Shown here: piece after piece, positions 30,201 through 36,471 of the stretch
How positions within the stretch are numbered: the first letter of the stretch is position 1
How the letters are laid out: the number at the start of each line of letters is the position of its first letter
Assembly (NCBI GenBank): GCA_018713745.1
Contig: DVOH01000052.1
Coordinates: 1 to 38,024 of the forward strand
Direction: 5' to 3'
Length of the DNA stretch: 38,024 nucleotides
Source of the DNA: Candidatus Stercoripulliclostridium merdipullorum
Lineage (GTDB): Bacteria > Bacillota > Clostridia > Christensenellales > DTU072
Made by a program: the position numbers and the translations under genes
The notes under the pieces: generated by a model
Told to the model about the DNA's origin: nothing
The model's database searches: none
The model's input: the letters and a program-made list of their open reading frames with translations, nothing else

Positions 30201-31175
30201 GGGTGCGGGGGTTTTCCTGCGGAAAAATCCCGTCCTTTGCCGCTCCCGCTTTTGCGGCGAAGGCGAAAGAAGGGCGTCGATCGAGGGCGTGGTCAGATCG
30301 TCTTTTTCAAGCGCGAGGTAATCGTTGTAAATGGGATTGGCAAGGGGGAATCTGCCCAGCACAGCATAATTTTTGACCTCGAGTCCGTCCAGAACCGGCG
30401 TCGCGGTCGAAAACGGAATCATACCTTTGCGCTTAGAATAGCGCATTTTGAAACCGTTTTTGATCAGATATTCGACGACGTCCGTCGGGGTCGAAAAGGT
30501 GTCTTCGGCAAGGGGGTCGAATTCCTGAATCAGTTTGTCCGTCGGCACGTTGTGCTCCATCGAATATGCCAGCACAAAGGCTTTGTTGAGCATGACGGGC
30601 TGGTTGGGCGTAAGCGTCAGGGTCGCTTCGTCCTTTTCGATATGGAGATGGGCGGGAAACAGCATCAGAGGCGCCCGCAGTTCGATTTCGGGCGTCAGCT
30701 TGCCGATGACAAACGGGTATCCGATATACAGCTCGTAAAGTCCCGTTTCTTTTTCGAGTTCTTCGACTTCGCGTTTGAGATACTTCAGCGCGCCCATCTG
30801 GTCCGCTACGATTTTGGTCAGCTTGTCTTTGGGCTTCGCTTTGGAAGAAACCTTTTCGGGCAGAGTTTCCATGTTTTCGGCGTCTTCCGCCGTTTCGGCA
30901 GTCGCCGCGGCAAGTTCGAGCCGCGATAGCTCGGCTTCGACTTCGGTCTTTGCCGCCTGCTTCAGAAGTTTTGCAAACACCTTGTCGTTAATCAGCGAAA
31001 ACGTCCGCCGTCCGTGCCACAAAAATTCGATCAGCTCGTCGGTGTCGGAGCGGTTCTCCATAATCGCGCCGATATCGTAGCTGTATTTTTTGATAATATC
31101 TTTCAGAAACAGACTGCGGTTGCGCCCGCTGATCTGTATAAACCGTTCTTTGTATTTTTTGTAGATCGGGTTCAT
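27300..31175 (-). CDS. Large SF1 helicase with C-terminal Vsr/PD-(D/E)XK-like nuclease (DUF4011-type)
   Basis: The 1291-residue protein has an N-terminal region (1-340) resembling DUF4011-type proteins, then a superfamily 1 helicase split by an insert of about 460 residues: Walker A GPPGTGKS (360-367), motif Ia VVSQKRAALDVVF, motif II FDEAS (861-865), motif III GDNKQLRPS (886-894), SYHYRSNY (938-945) and motif VI NVAITRAKKKIYVVTS. Residues about 1180-1275 form a nuclease of the MTES_1575/Vsr-like type: DYKLSLGIYD, GVECDYQAFHSS, LERDVYRIKFLESRGWKIVRVWSRDWW. Related helicase-nucleases occur in restriction-linked and antiviral contexts; its role here is unknown. I chose the ATG at 31175 because GAAGGAGC-like AAGGAG lies 5 bases upstream; the longer frame crosses the promoter. 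It leads a five-gene operon. Confidence 0.88.
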   Translation of the reverse strand: MNPIYKKYKERFIQISGRNRSLFLKDIIKKYSYDIGAIMENRSDTDELIEFLWHGRRTFSLINDKVFAKLLKQAAKTEVEAELSRLELAAATAETAEDAENMETLPEKVSSKAKPKDKLTKIVADQMGALKYLKREVEELEKETGLYELYIGYPFVIGKLTPEIELRAPLMLFPAHLHIEKDEATLTLTPNQPVMLNKAFVLAYSMEHNVPTDKLIQEFDPLAEDTFSTPTDVVEYLIKNGFKMRYSKRKGMIPFSTATPVLDGLEVKNYAVLGRFPLANPIYNDYLALEKDDLTTPSIDALLSPSPQKRERQRTGFFRRKTPAPNKDLPVDYYEINDLDFAQENALSEINREDNVVVYGPPGTGKSQTIVNIISDALCKKKRVLVVSQKRAALDVVFSRLGKLNNKAMLIPDPEKDKIKFFERLRNMHNLTASIDYNESQMRYQNVSFNIQKEIDTLQSISNTLFTPTSFGLTLQEMYAASYNIGKDGKDYKFYEALKETEIIDRNYPELNEDLRLIADKNLAKLYFSRSELVRENEMITHIRNDIDMHQLKEARAFLQKILTRDLVPFDLSRYPHSRYLTTFYLENNVENRRSIARVADIVTRIEHPTLARWVSASVFPLLWPIFPFVKTQYNIYREDIKIDLNIAKRALEDFEEEYRSLDKILDAEGYAMAIGGILNGNSAFLQKLKDALDNYVKVRDMNTAIVSLTPEVQAILEFCFAQSDGTLPSFKEMIDKVMPVRIYHEIVINDSLIEPVLSKTVTFEELRKRIISLKVDQREISKKLAVDTFSAEYVSYFKEAQDSKDFLYEMQKQRALKPIRKMFEYFEEHLLRLFPCWLLSPEVVSTILPLKRDLFDLVVFDEASQIFIESALPAIYRGTKIVIAGDNKQLRPSAGFVKRYFGDDSIYANFDLSTQAALEVESLLDLATARYYPVDLSYHYRSNYAELIDFSNAAFYDNKLQIAPNITRSSNFTPIERIKVRGMWQQRRNHEEAVAVVKLLRTIFREREMNETVGIVTFNTEQKEYIEDMLDAEADKVSTFRKQLFAERNRIVDGENVSLFVKNLENVQGEERDIIIFSVGYAKNDYDRVVAQFGSLSTEGGENRLNVAITRAKKKIYVVTSIEPEELDRAETTKNNGPKLLKRYLQYVRAVSDKKEGEAKAVLATLKPLSKTINPIGAYEAQIKSALEQLGYEVDINLGNTDYKLSLGIYDSELQCYVLGVECDYQAFHSSKSVLERDVYRIKFLESRGWKIVRVWSRDWWLSPNKVLDDLVTMIERQKSLLRELRTKNN

Positions 31176-31221
31176 ATCGCTCCTTATACAGTTCGGGTAG
31201 CATTTCCGAAATGCGTTATTT

Positions 31222-31250
31222 ATTATACCACATTCGGTACGGGATGTAAA
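31222..31250 (-). promoter_or_regulatory. Sigma-A promoter of the helicase-led operon
   Basis: On the minus strand TTTACA (31245-31250) is followed after 17 bases by a perfect TATAAT (31222-31227). Transcription would start near 31215, about 40 bases before the helicase ATG. No other promoter was seen for the four genes downstream. Confidence 0.85.
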
Positions 31251-31318
31251 CACATTGTCCCGTCTTTCCGTAAGAGCGGAAAAGGGGAAGGGTTTTTGCA
31301 AAACGGAGTCGAAATAAA

Positions 31319-31347
31319 TTGTCATTTTGCGTCGGGTATGCTATGAT
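31319..31347 (+). promoter_or_regulatory. Sigma-A promoter of the thyA group
   Basis: TTGTCA (31319-31324) and TATGAT (31342-31347) are 17 bases apart, 34 bases before the thyA start codon. It is divergent from the helicase promoter, with about 70 bases between the two -35 boxes. Confidence 0.83.
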
Positions 31348-31380
31348 GTTTTTATCCGAATTTCAAACAGGAGAACGTTT

Positions 31381-32211
31381 ATGAGTTACGCCGACCGCGT
31401 CCTTGCAGAAAATCTCAGCGATATTCTGACAACGGGATACTGGGATACCGATCTCGACGTCCGCCCGCGCTGGGCTGACGGCACTCCCGCCCACACCGTC
31501 AAAAAGTTTTGTATCGTCAACCGTTACGATCTTACCAAAGAGTTTCCGATCATTACGGTGCGCAAAACCAATTATCGCGCGGCAATCGACGAAATTTTGT
31601 GGATCTGGCAAAAAAAGTCCAACAACATCCACGATCTCAATTCGCATATCTGGGACTCCTGGGCGGACGAAAACGGTTCGATCGGCAAAGCGTACGGCTA
31701 TCAGCTCGGCGTCAAACACCGCTATAAAGAGGGAGAATTCGATCAGGTCGACCGTGTGCTGTACGATCTGAAGCACAATCCCGCTTCGCGCAGAATCTTA
31801 ACCAATATTTATACCCACGCCGATCTTGCCGAAATGGCACTTTACCCCTGTGCTTATTCTTTTACGCTGAACGTTTCGGGCAAAAAACTCAACGCGATTC
31901 TCAATCAGCGTTCGCAGGATATGGCGGTCGCCAACAACTGGAACGTCGTGCAGTATGCCGTTTTGCAACATATGTTTGCTCAAGTATCGGGACTGGAAGT
32001 CGGCGAATTGGTTCACGTAATCGCAGACGCGCACATTTACGATCGCCATGTCGAGGCGGTCAAAGATCTGATCGGGCGTCCGCAGTACGACGCACCGAAA
32101 TTCGTGATGAACCGCGACGTCAAAAACTTTTACGATTTTACGGTAGACGACTTTGACTTCGAAAATTACCGTTATACGCCGCTCGGACAAAAACTGGAGG
32201 TTGCAATCTGA
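31381..32211 (+). CDS. thyA: Thymidylate synthase ThyA
   Basis: The 276-residue enzyme methylates dUMP to dTMP with methylene-tetrahydrofolate, producing dihydrofolate. The catalytic cysteine lies in LYPCAYSFTLNV (about residue 142), followed by NQRSQDMAVANNWNVVQYAVLQHM, which contains the dUMP-binding Arg and Asn, and ADAHIYDRH. The active-site wording (YPCAY and NNWN rather than PPCH and GxPxN) is that of the Bacillota-type subgroup rather than E. coli. AGGAGA lies 6 or 7 bases before the ATG at 31381. Its stop overlaps the folA start by one base, pairing it with the enzyme that recycles dihydrofolate. Confidence 0.95.
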   Translation: MSYADRVLAENLSDILTTGYWDTDLDVRPRWADGTPAHTVKKFCIVNRYDLTKEFPIITVRKTNYRAAIDEILWIWQKKSNNIHDLNSHIWDSWADENGSIGKAYGYQLGVKHRYKEGEFDQVDRVLYDLKHNPASRRILTNIYTHADLAEMALYPCAYSFTLNVSGKKLNAILNQRSQDMAVANNWNVVQYAVLQHMFAQVSGLEVGELVHVIADAHIYDRHVEAVKDLIGRPQYDAPKFVMNRDVKNFYDFTVDDFDFENYRYTPLGQKLEVAI

Positions 32212-32708
32212 TGAATCTGATTGTCGCCGTGGATCGCAAATGGGGGATCGGAAAAAAGAACGACCTGTTGTTTCATCTCCCCGAGGATCTTGCCTATTTC
32301 AAGCAAAAAACGCTGAACAAAACGATTGTGATGGGCGGCAATACGTTATTGTCGTTTCCGCGCTCCAAGCCCTTGCCCAATCGGACCAATCTTGTGTTAA
32401 GCGACGTGTTTACGCGGGACGACTGCGAGGTTTTTCCCACATTGGAAGGGCTGAAAGAACGTTTGAAACAATGCGATACGGACGATGTTTATGTCGTAGG
32501 CGGCGCGATGTTTTACGCCACGATGCTGCCGTATTGCGATACCGCTTATATCACTAAAGTCGATGCCGACGGCGAAGCGACGCACTTTTTCCCCGATCTT
32601 GACAAAGCGGAGGGATGGGAGCAGGTCGAAATCGTCGGACAGACCGTTTCCAACGGCTATAACATCGCGTTTACCGTATACCGCAACCGCAACCCCAAAT
32701 CGCTGTAA
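32211..32708 (+). CDS. folA: Dihydrofolate reductase
   Basis: The 165-residue enzyme reduces dihydrofolate to tetrahydrofolate with NADPH. Visible features are NLIVAVDRKWGIGKKNDLLFHLPEDL (start of the fold; the catalytic acid is the Asp of PEDL), the cofactor loop IVMGGNTLLSFP and YVVGGAMFYATML. It begins inside the thyA stop codon (TGATG), so the two are co-translated. The icd ribosome site AAGGAGG overlaps the folA stop codon. Length is typical. It would be the target of trimethoprim-like inhibitors. Confidence 0.95.
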   Translation: MNLIVAVDRKWGIGKKNDLLFHLPEDLAYFKQKTLNKTIVMGGNTLLSFPRSKPLPNRTNLVLSDVFTRDDCEVFPTLEGLKERLKQCDTDDVYVVGGAMFYATMLPYCDTAYITKVDADGEATHFFPDLDKAEGWEQVEIVGQTVSNGYNIAFTVYRNRNPKSL

Positions 32709-32717
32709 GGAGGCAAT

Positions 32718-33908
32718 ATGTCCAAAATCAAAATGACCACGCCGCTCGTCGAACTGGACGGCGACGAAATGACCCGAGTATTATGGAAAGAAATCAAATC
32801 GACGCTGATCGAGCCATACGTCGATCTTAAAACCGAGTATTACGATCTCGGATTGGTCGAGCGGGAAAAGACGCAGGATCAGGTCACGGTCGACGCCGCC
32901 AATGCCATCAAGAAGTACGGCGTCGGCGTCAAATGCGCCACGATTACGCCGAACGCCCAAAGAATGACGGAGTATAACCTGAGCAAAATGTGGAAGTCGC
33001 CCAACGGAACCGTACGCGGAATTTTGGACGGCACGGTGTTCCGTACTCCGATTTTGGTCGATGGCATCCGTCCCATCGTGTCCTGCTGGCAAAAGCCGAT
33101 CACCATTGCAAGACATGCCTACGGCGATGTTTATGCAGGGGTGGAAGCGTATGTGCCCGAGGGCGGCAAGGTTACCTTAAAACTTCCGGACGGCTCCGAA
33201 AAGACGGTTTTTGAATTCAAAGGACCCGGAATCGTTCAGGGAATTCATAATACCGATCGCAGTATCGCAAGTTTTGCGAGAAGCTGTTTCAATTACGCCC
33301 TTGATCGCAAAACCGATCTCTGGTTCAGTACGAAAGACACGATCAGCAAAATTTACGATCATCGCTTCAAAGACATTTTTGCCGAAATTTTCGAGCAGGA
33401 ATATCGCGCAAAATTCGAGGCGGCAGGGATCGAATATTTCTATACCCTGATCGACGACGCCGTTGCCCGCGTCATGCGCAGCAAAGGCGGATTTATTTGG
33501 GCATGTAAAAATTACGACGGCGACGTCATGAGCGATATGCTTGCTACGGCATTCGGTTCTCTCGCCATGATGACCTCCGTGCTGGTGTCGCCCGACGGAT
33601 GCTTCGAGTACGAAGCGGCGCACGGCACCGTAACCCGCCACTATTACAAGCATCTGAAAGGGGAAGAAACTTCCACCAATTCCGTTGCGACGATCTTTGC
33701 CTGGACGGGCGCTCTTGCCAAACGCGGTCAGCTTGACAACTTGCCCGAACTGACGGCATTTGCCGAAAAACTCGAAAAAGCAACGCTCGATACCATCGAG
33801 TCGGGCGTGATGACCAAGGATCTGGTTTCGCTCTTCCGCAAGGAAGGCGTAACGCCTCAAGCCGTCGATTCCTTCGGCTTCCTGAAAGCAATCGCTTCGC
33901 GGTTATGA
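32718..33908 (+). CDS. icd: Isocitrate dehydrogenase, NADP-dependent, eukaryotic-type (subfamily II)
   Basis: The 396-residue enzyme decarboxylates isocitrate to 2-oxoglutarate. It aligns with the homodimeric subfamily found in eukaryotes and scattered bacteria rather than with E. coli Icd: [13 protein letters not shown] at the N terminus, [15 protein letters not shown], the substrate loop [31 protein letters not shown] and [38 protein letters not shown] (32707-32713) precedes the ATG by 4 bases. In an anaerobe it probably makes 2-oxoglutarate for glutamate synthesis. Its stop overlaps the next gene as ATGA. No aconitase or citrate synthase gene is in the window. Confidence 0.94.
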   Translation: MSKIKMTTPLVELDGDEMTRVLWKEIKSTLIEPYVDLKTEYYDLGLVEREKTQDQVTVDAANAIKKYGVGVKCATITPNAQRMTEYNLSKMWKSPNGTVRGILDGTVFRTPILVDGIRPIVSCWQKPITIARHAYGDVYAGVEAYVPEGGKVTLKLPDGSEKTVFEFKGPGIVQGIHNTDRSIASFARSCFNYALDRKTDLWFSTKDTISKIYDHRFKDIFAEIFEQEYRAKFEAAGIEYFYTLIDDAVARVMRSKGGFIWACKNYDGDVMSDMLATAFGSLAMMTSVLVSPDGCFEYEAAHGTVTRHYYKHLKGEETSTNSVATIFAWTGALAKRGQLDNLPELTAFAEKLEKATLDTIESGVMTKDLVSLFRKEGVTPQAVDSFGFLKAIASRL

Positions 33909-34540
33909 GTACGGCAATCGGAGAGGGGATCGAACTGAGGACGTTTGTAGTCGGATTTTTGTCAACCGACTGCTACCTTGTGTATCGTCCCGAAGGCGGC
34001 AGAGCCTTTTTGGTTGATCCCGGCAGAGGGTTTCAGCGAATCAAAAGCTTTGCCGACGAACAACATCTTCGCATCGAAGCGGTTTTGTTGACCCACGGAC
34101 ATTGCGATCACATCCTCGAAGCCAAACGTTGGCAGGACGAAGGGGCAAAAGTTTATGTTCACCGTCTGGACGCCCCGAAACTCGAAGGCAAAGGGCATCT
34201 CGGCGATATGATCGGGCTCAACGTACCGCCACTTTCGGCAGACATCGTTTTGGAGGATGGCGATTGCATCGATCCGGCAGGGGTTCCGATGACGGTGTTG
34301 CACACCCCGGGACACTCCACGGGGAGCTGTTGCTATGTCGGAGAAGGGTTTATGTTTTCGGGCGATACGCTGTTTTGCGGCGATATCGGCAGAAGCGATT
34401 TTCCGGACAGCGATCCGCGGGCGTTGCAGCAGTCCCTCGAAAAAATCAAAGCGATTCGCAAGGATTTGCAGGTCTTTCCGGGACACGGCGAAGCGACGAC
34501 CTTAGAGCGCGAGCGCCGCAACAATCCCTATCTGCGCTGA
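33905..34540 (+). CDS. Metallo-beta-lactamase-fold hydrolase (glyoxalase II-like)
   Basis: The 211-residue protein has the complete metal-binding set: THGHCDH (residues about 60-66), the His of HTPGHSTGS, the Asp of FSGDTLF and the His of FPGHGEAT. It lacks the C-terminal helical domain of true glyoxalase II, so it belongs to the small YcbL/YqgX-like group, whose substrate is usually unknown but may be a thioester. It starts with an ATGA overlap on icd and hemZ follows 7 bases later, the same neighbour order (MBL hydrolase-HemZ) often seen in clostridia. It is cytoplasmic, with no signal peptide. Confidence 0.9.
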   Translation: MSTAIGEGIELRTFVVGFLSTDCYLVYRPEGGRAFLVDPGRGFQRIKSFADEQHLRIEAVLLTHGHCDHILEAKRWQDEGAKVYVHRLDAPKLEGKGHLGDMIGLNVPPLSADIVLEDGDCIDPAGVPMTVLHTPGHSTGSCCYVGEGFMFSGDTLFCGDIGRSDFPDSDPRALQQSLEKIKAIRKDLQVFPGHGEATTLERERRNNPYLR

Positions 34541-34547
34541 GTCGACT

Positions 34548-35924
34548 ATGATCCCGGTTGTAATCCATGCGGAACTTCCGCCTTATATGAATGACGTGCC
34601 CGAAGTGATTCGGGCATTTTCTCCGCATATTCAGGAGTCGCCCGAGGGCGTTCCGCTTCGGATCGAACTTTCCGAAACCGATGCGGCTTTGTCGTGGCGC
34701 GTCTTATTGGACGGAACGGTCGATGCAGGAAGGATTGCTTTGCCCGACGAACGACTGCTTGCAAAGCGTCTTGCCAAGCGCGCCGTCAAAAACGCCGTAT
34801 ATCGCGTTTTATCGTCTGCCTGCGGCGTTTCTCTTCCGTACGGGAGTTTGACGGGCGTGCGTCCGACCAAATTATTTTACGACCTAAACGGTAGCGATAG
34901 CTACAGAATACAGCAGCTTATTGAACAATTTTATGTTAGTCCGGCACGGGCGGAGCTGATCGGCAACGTAGTCAAAAATCAGCGCGGATATTATCTGCCG
35001 AGCGACGACAAACTGGATCTGTTCGTCAATATTCCGATCTGTCCCACAAGGTGCAAATATTGCTCGTTTATCAGCACCGAGTATCACAGAGTCAAGCGCC
35101 TCGTGCCGCTTTATGTCGAAGCGGTGGGGGAGGAGATCGGGCAAATTGCATCCCTTGCAAAAGAGAGCGGCAAAACGTTGAACGGGATTTATGTCGGCGG
35201 AGGGACGCCGACGTCGCTGAACGCTGCCGAACTCGAAGCGATTCTTAAGCCGCTGTCGCACTTCGGGGTAGAATTTACCGTCGAAGCGGGGCGCCCCGAC
35301 AGCGTAACCGAGGAAAAACTCAAGGCGCTCAAAGATCTCAACGTAACGCGGATATCGGTTAATCCGCAGACGCTCCACGATCGGACGCTTCAGCGGATCG
35401 GGCGAGGTCATACGACCGCCGATTTTTATCGCGCTTACGAGGGGGCGGCAAAGTACGGTTTTGACATCAATACCGATTTGATTGCGGGGCTTCCGGGCGA
35501 GTCGTTTGAGGATTTTCGTTACAGTCTCGATACCGTCTTGTCGCTGCGTCCCGAAAACGTGACCGTTCATACCCTTTCGATTAAAAGAGGGGCGATTTTT
35601 AAGGAAGAAGGACAGGAAAAACGCGTTGACGGCGCGGTGCGCGCGATGGCGGACTATGCCATCGACACATTGTGCGGGAGCGGCTATCTGCCTTACTATA
35701 TGTATCGTCAAAAAAACATGGCGGACAATCTCGAAAACGTCGGCTATTGCCTGCCCGACAAACAATGTCGGTATAATATCGACTATATGGAAGAGTCCAA
35801 TACCGTATTGTCGGCAGGGGCGGGGGCGGTGTCGAAGTTCGTTTCGGTTGCCGACAATCGGATCGAACGGCGTTCCAACGCGAAAGGGTTCGAAGAGTAT
35901 CTGAGGCGCGCCGGAAAAATCTGA
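34548..35924 (+). CDS. hemZ: Radical SAM protein HemZ (oxygen-independent coproporphyrinogen dehydrogenase family)
   Basis: The 458-residue protein has a HemZ-type N-terminal domain with SLPYGSLTGVRPTKL (about 95-109), the radical-SAM cluster C165, C169, C172 (CPTRCKYC), GGGTPTSL and the HemN-like C-terminal half. HemZ was proposed to oxidise coproporphyrinogen III, but many clostridia keep it without a haem pathway, and its real substrate may differ (HemW-like haem handling is another option). No other haem gene is in the window. It is the last gene of the thyA group. A weak hairpin without a T-run follows the stop. Confidence 0.9.
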   Translation: MIPVVIHAELPPYMNDVPEVIRAFSPHIQESPEGVPLRIELSETDAALSWRVLLDGTVDAGRIALPDERLLAKRLAKRAVKNAVYRVLSSACGVSLPYGSLTGVRPTKLFYDLNGSDSYRIQQLIEQFYVSPARAELIGNVVKNQRGYYLPSDDKLDLFVNIPICPTRCKYCSFISTEYHRVKRLVPLYVEAVGEEIGQIASLAKESGKTLNGIYVGGGTPTSLNAAELEAILKPLSHFGVEFTVEAGRPDSVTEEKLKALKDLNVTRISVNPQTLHDRTLQRIGRGHTTADFYRAYEGAAKYGFDINTDLIAGLPGESFEDFRYSLDTVLSLRPENVTVHTLSIKRGAIFKEEGQEKRVDGAVRAMADYAIDTLCGSGYLPYYMYRQKNMADNLENVGYCLPDKQCRYNIDYMEESNTVLSAGAGAVSKFVSVADNRIERRSNAKGFEEYLRRAGKI

Positions 35925-35953
35925 TTGCGACCCGTCCGAATGGGTCAAAACGC

Positions 35954-35982
35954 TTTACAATGCCCCGAATAACTGATATAGT
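35954..35982 (+). promoter_or_regulatory. Sigma-A promoter of rpsO
   Basis: TTTACA (35954-35959) and TATAGT (35977-35982) are 17 bases apart. Transcription would start near 35989, leaving a leader of about 80 bases before rpsO. Confidence 0.8.
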
Positions 35983-35988
35983 ATTAAG

Positions 35989-36053
35989 GCAATACCTTAT
36001 CCGAGGTTGCAAAGGTATATTTGCTACTTCGAATACGGCGTATTAGCTCATTT
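35989..36053 (+). promoter_or_regulatory. Structured rpsO leader, possible S15-binding element
   Basis: Two helices can form: ATACCTT (35992-35998) with AAGGTAT (36012-36018), extended by GCA (35989-35991) with TGC (36022-36024), and AATAC (36032-36036) with GTATT (36040-36044), which can be extended by GCTA with TAGC. S15 represses its own mRNA through 5' leaders in several bacterial lineages. Whether this RNA binds S15 is inference; it matches no class I can name. Confidence 0.4.
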
Positions 36054-36068
36054 TAAGGAGTTATTATT

Positions 36069-36332
36069 ATGGAAAAAGTCAAAAAGTCCGAACTGATCGC
36101 AAAGTTCGCCCGCAGCGAAGGCGATACCGGTTCTCCCGAAGTCCAGGTCGCGCTTCTCACCGAACGCATTACCGAGCTGACCGAGCATCTTGCCGTTCAC
36201 AAAAAAGACCATCACAGCCGCAGAGGTCTGCTTAAGATGGTCGGTAAAAGACGGAATCTGCTCAACTACCTGAAAGATAAGGACATCGAACGTTACAGAG
36301 CGTTGATTGCCGAACTCGGGTTGCGGAAATAA
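36069..36332 (+). CDS. rpsO: 30S ribosomal protein uS15
   Basis: The 87-residue protein binds the central domain of 16S rRNA early in 30S assembly. The conserved block [16 protein letters not shown] (about 19-34), [19 protein letters not shown] (about 47-65, the rRNA-contacting part) and the C-terminal LNYLKDKD segment are standard. AAGGAG (36055-36060) lies 8 bases before the ATG. It has its own promoter and a terminator, with pnp downstream, the usual rpsO-pnp order. Confidence 0.97.
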   Translation: MEKVKKSELIAKFARSEGDTGSPEVQVALLTERITELTEHLAVHKKDHHSRRGLLKMVGKRRNLLNYLKDKDIERYRALIAELGLRK

Positions 36333-36342
36333 TCGACCGTCG

Positions 36343-36368
36343 GGGGTGGTTTTGCCACCCCTTTTTTT
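36343..36368 (+). terminator. Rho-independent terminator between rpsO and pnp
   Basis: A 7-base stem GGGGTGG (36343-36349) with CCACCCC (36355-36361), loop TTTTG and seven T. It ends rpsO, so pnp needs read-through or its own promoter. Confidence 0.93.
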
Positions 36369-36379
36369 CATCCGCGCGT

Positions 36380-36409
36380 TTGAACGGTTGCGTTCGGGCG
36401 CAAAATAAT
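36380..36409 (+). promoter_or_regulatory. Possible promoter of pnp
   Basis: TTGAAC (36380-36385) and AATAAT (36404-36409) are 18 bases apart. This is the best candidate between the rpsO terminator and pnp, but the match is moderate. Confidence 0.4.
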
Positions 36410-36445
36410 TTTATTCGGTTTCAATAAACAAATTTATCATAAATC

Positions 36446-36468
36446 GTTTCCGGGAGGAAACAGGAGGT
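36446..36468 (+). promoter_or_regulatory. Hairpin and doubled ribosome site before pnp
   Basis: GTTTCC (36446-36451), loop GGGA and GGAAAC (36456-36461) form a perfect 6-base stem that ends one base before the AGGAGG (36462-36467) used by pnp. A second site-like GGGAGG (36452-36457) lies in the loop and 3' arm. AGGAGG is only 4 bases from the ATG. The arrangement could let RNA folding modulate pnp; this is inference. Confidence 0.4.
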
Positions 36469-36471
36469 ACA

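Noticed and set aside
28686-30929. Open frame of 747 codons on the plus strand opposite the helicase
   Set aside because: The helicase frame carries all SF1 motifs and a nuclease domain; the opposite frame is low-complexity in appearance and has no ribosome site.
35772-35777. TATAAT inside hemZ as a promoter
   Set aside because: No acceptable -35 box at 16-18 bases; rpsO has a better promoter at 35954-35982.
35929-35946. Hairpin GACCC/GGGTC after hemZ as a terminator
   Set aside because: The stem has only 5 pairs, an 8-base loop and no T-run, so it is not a convincing terminator.
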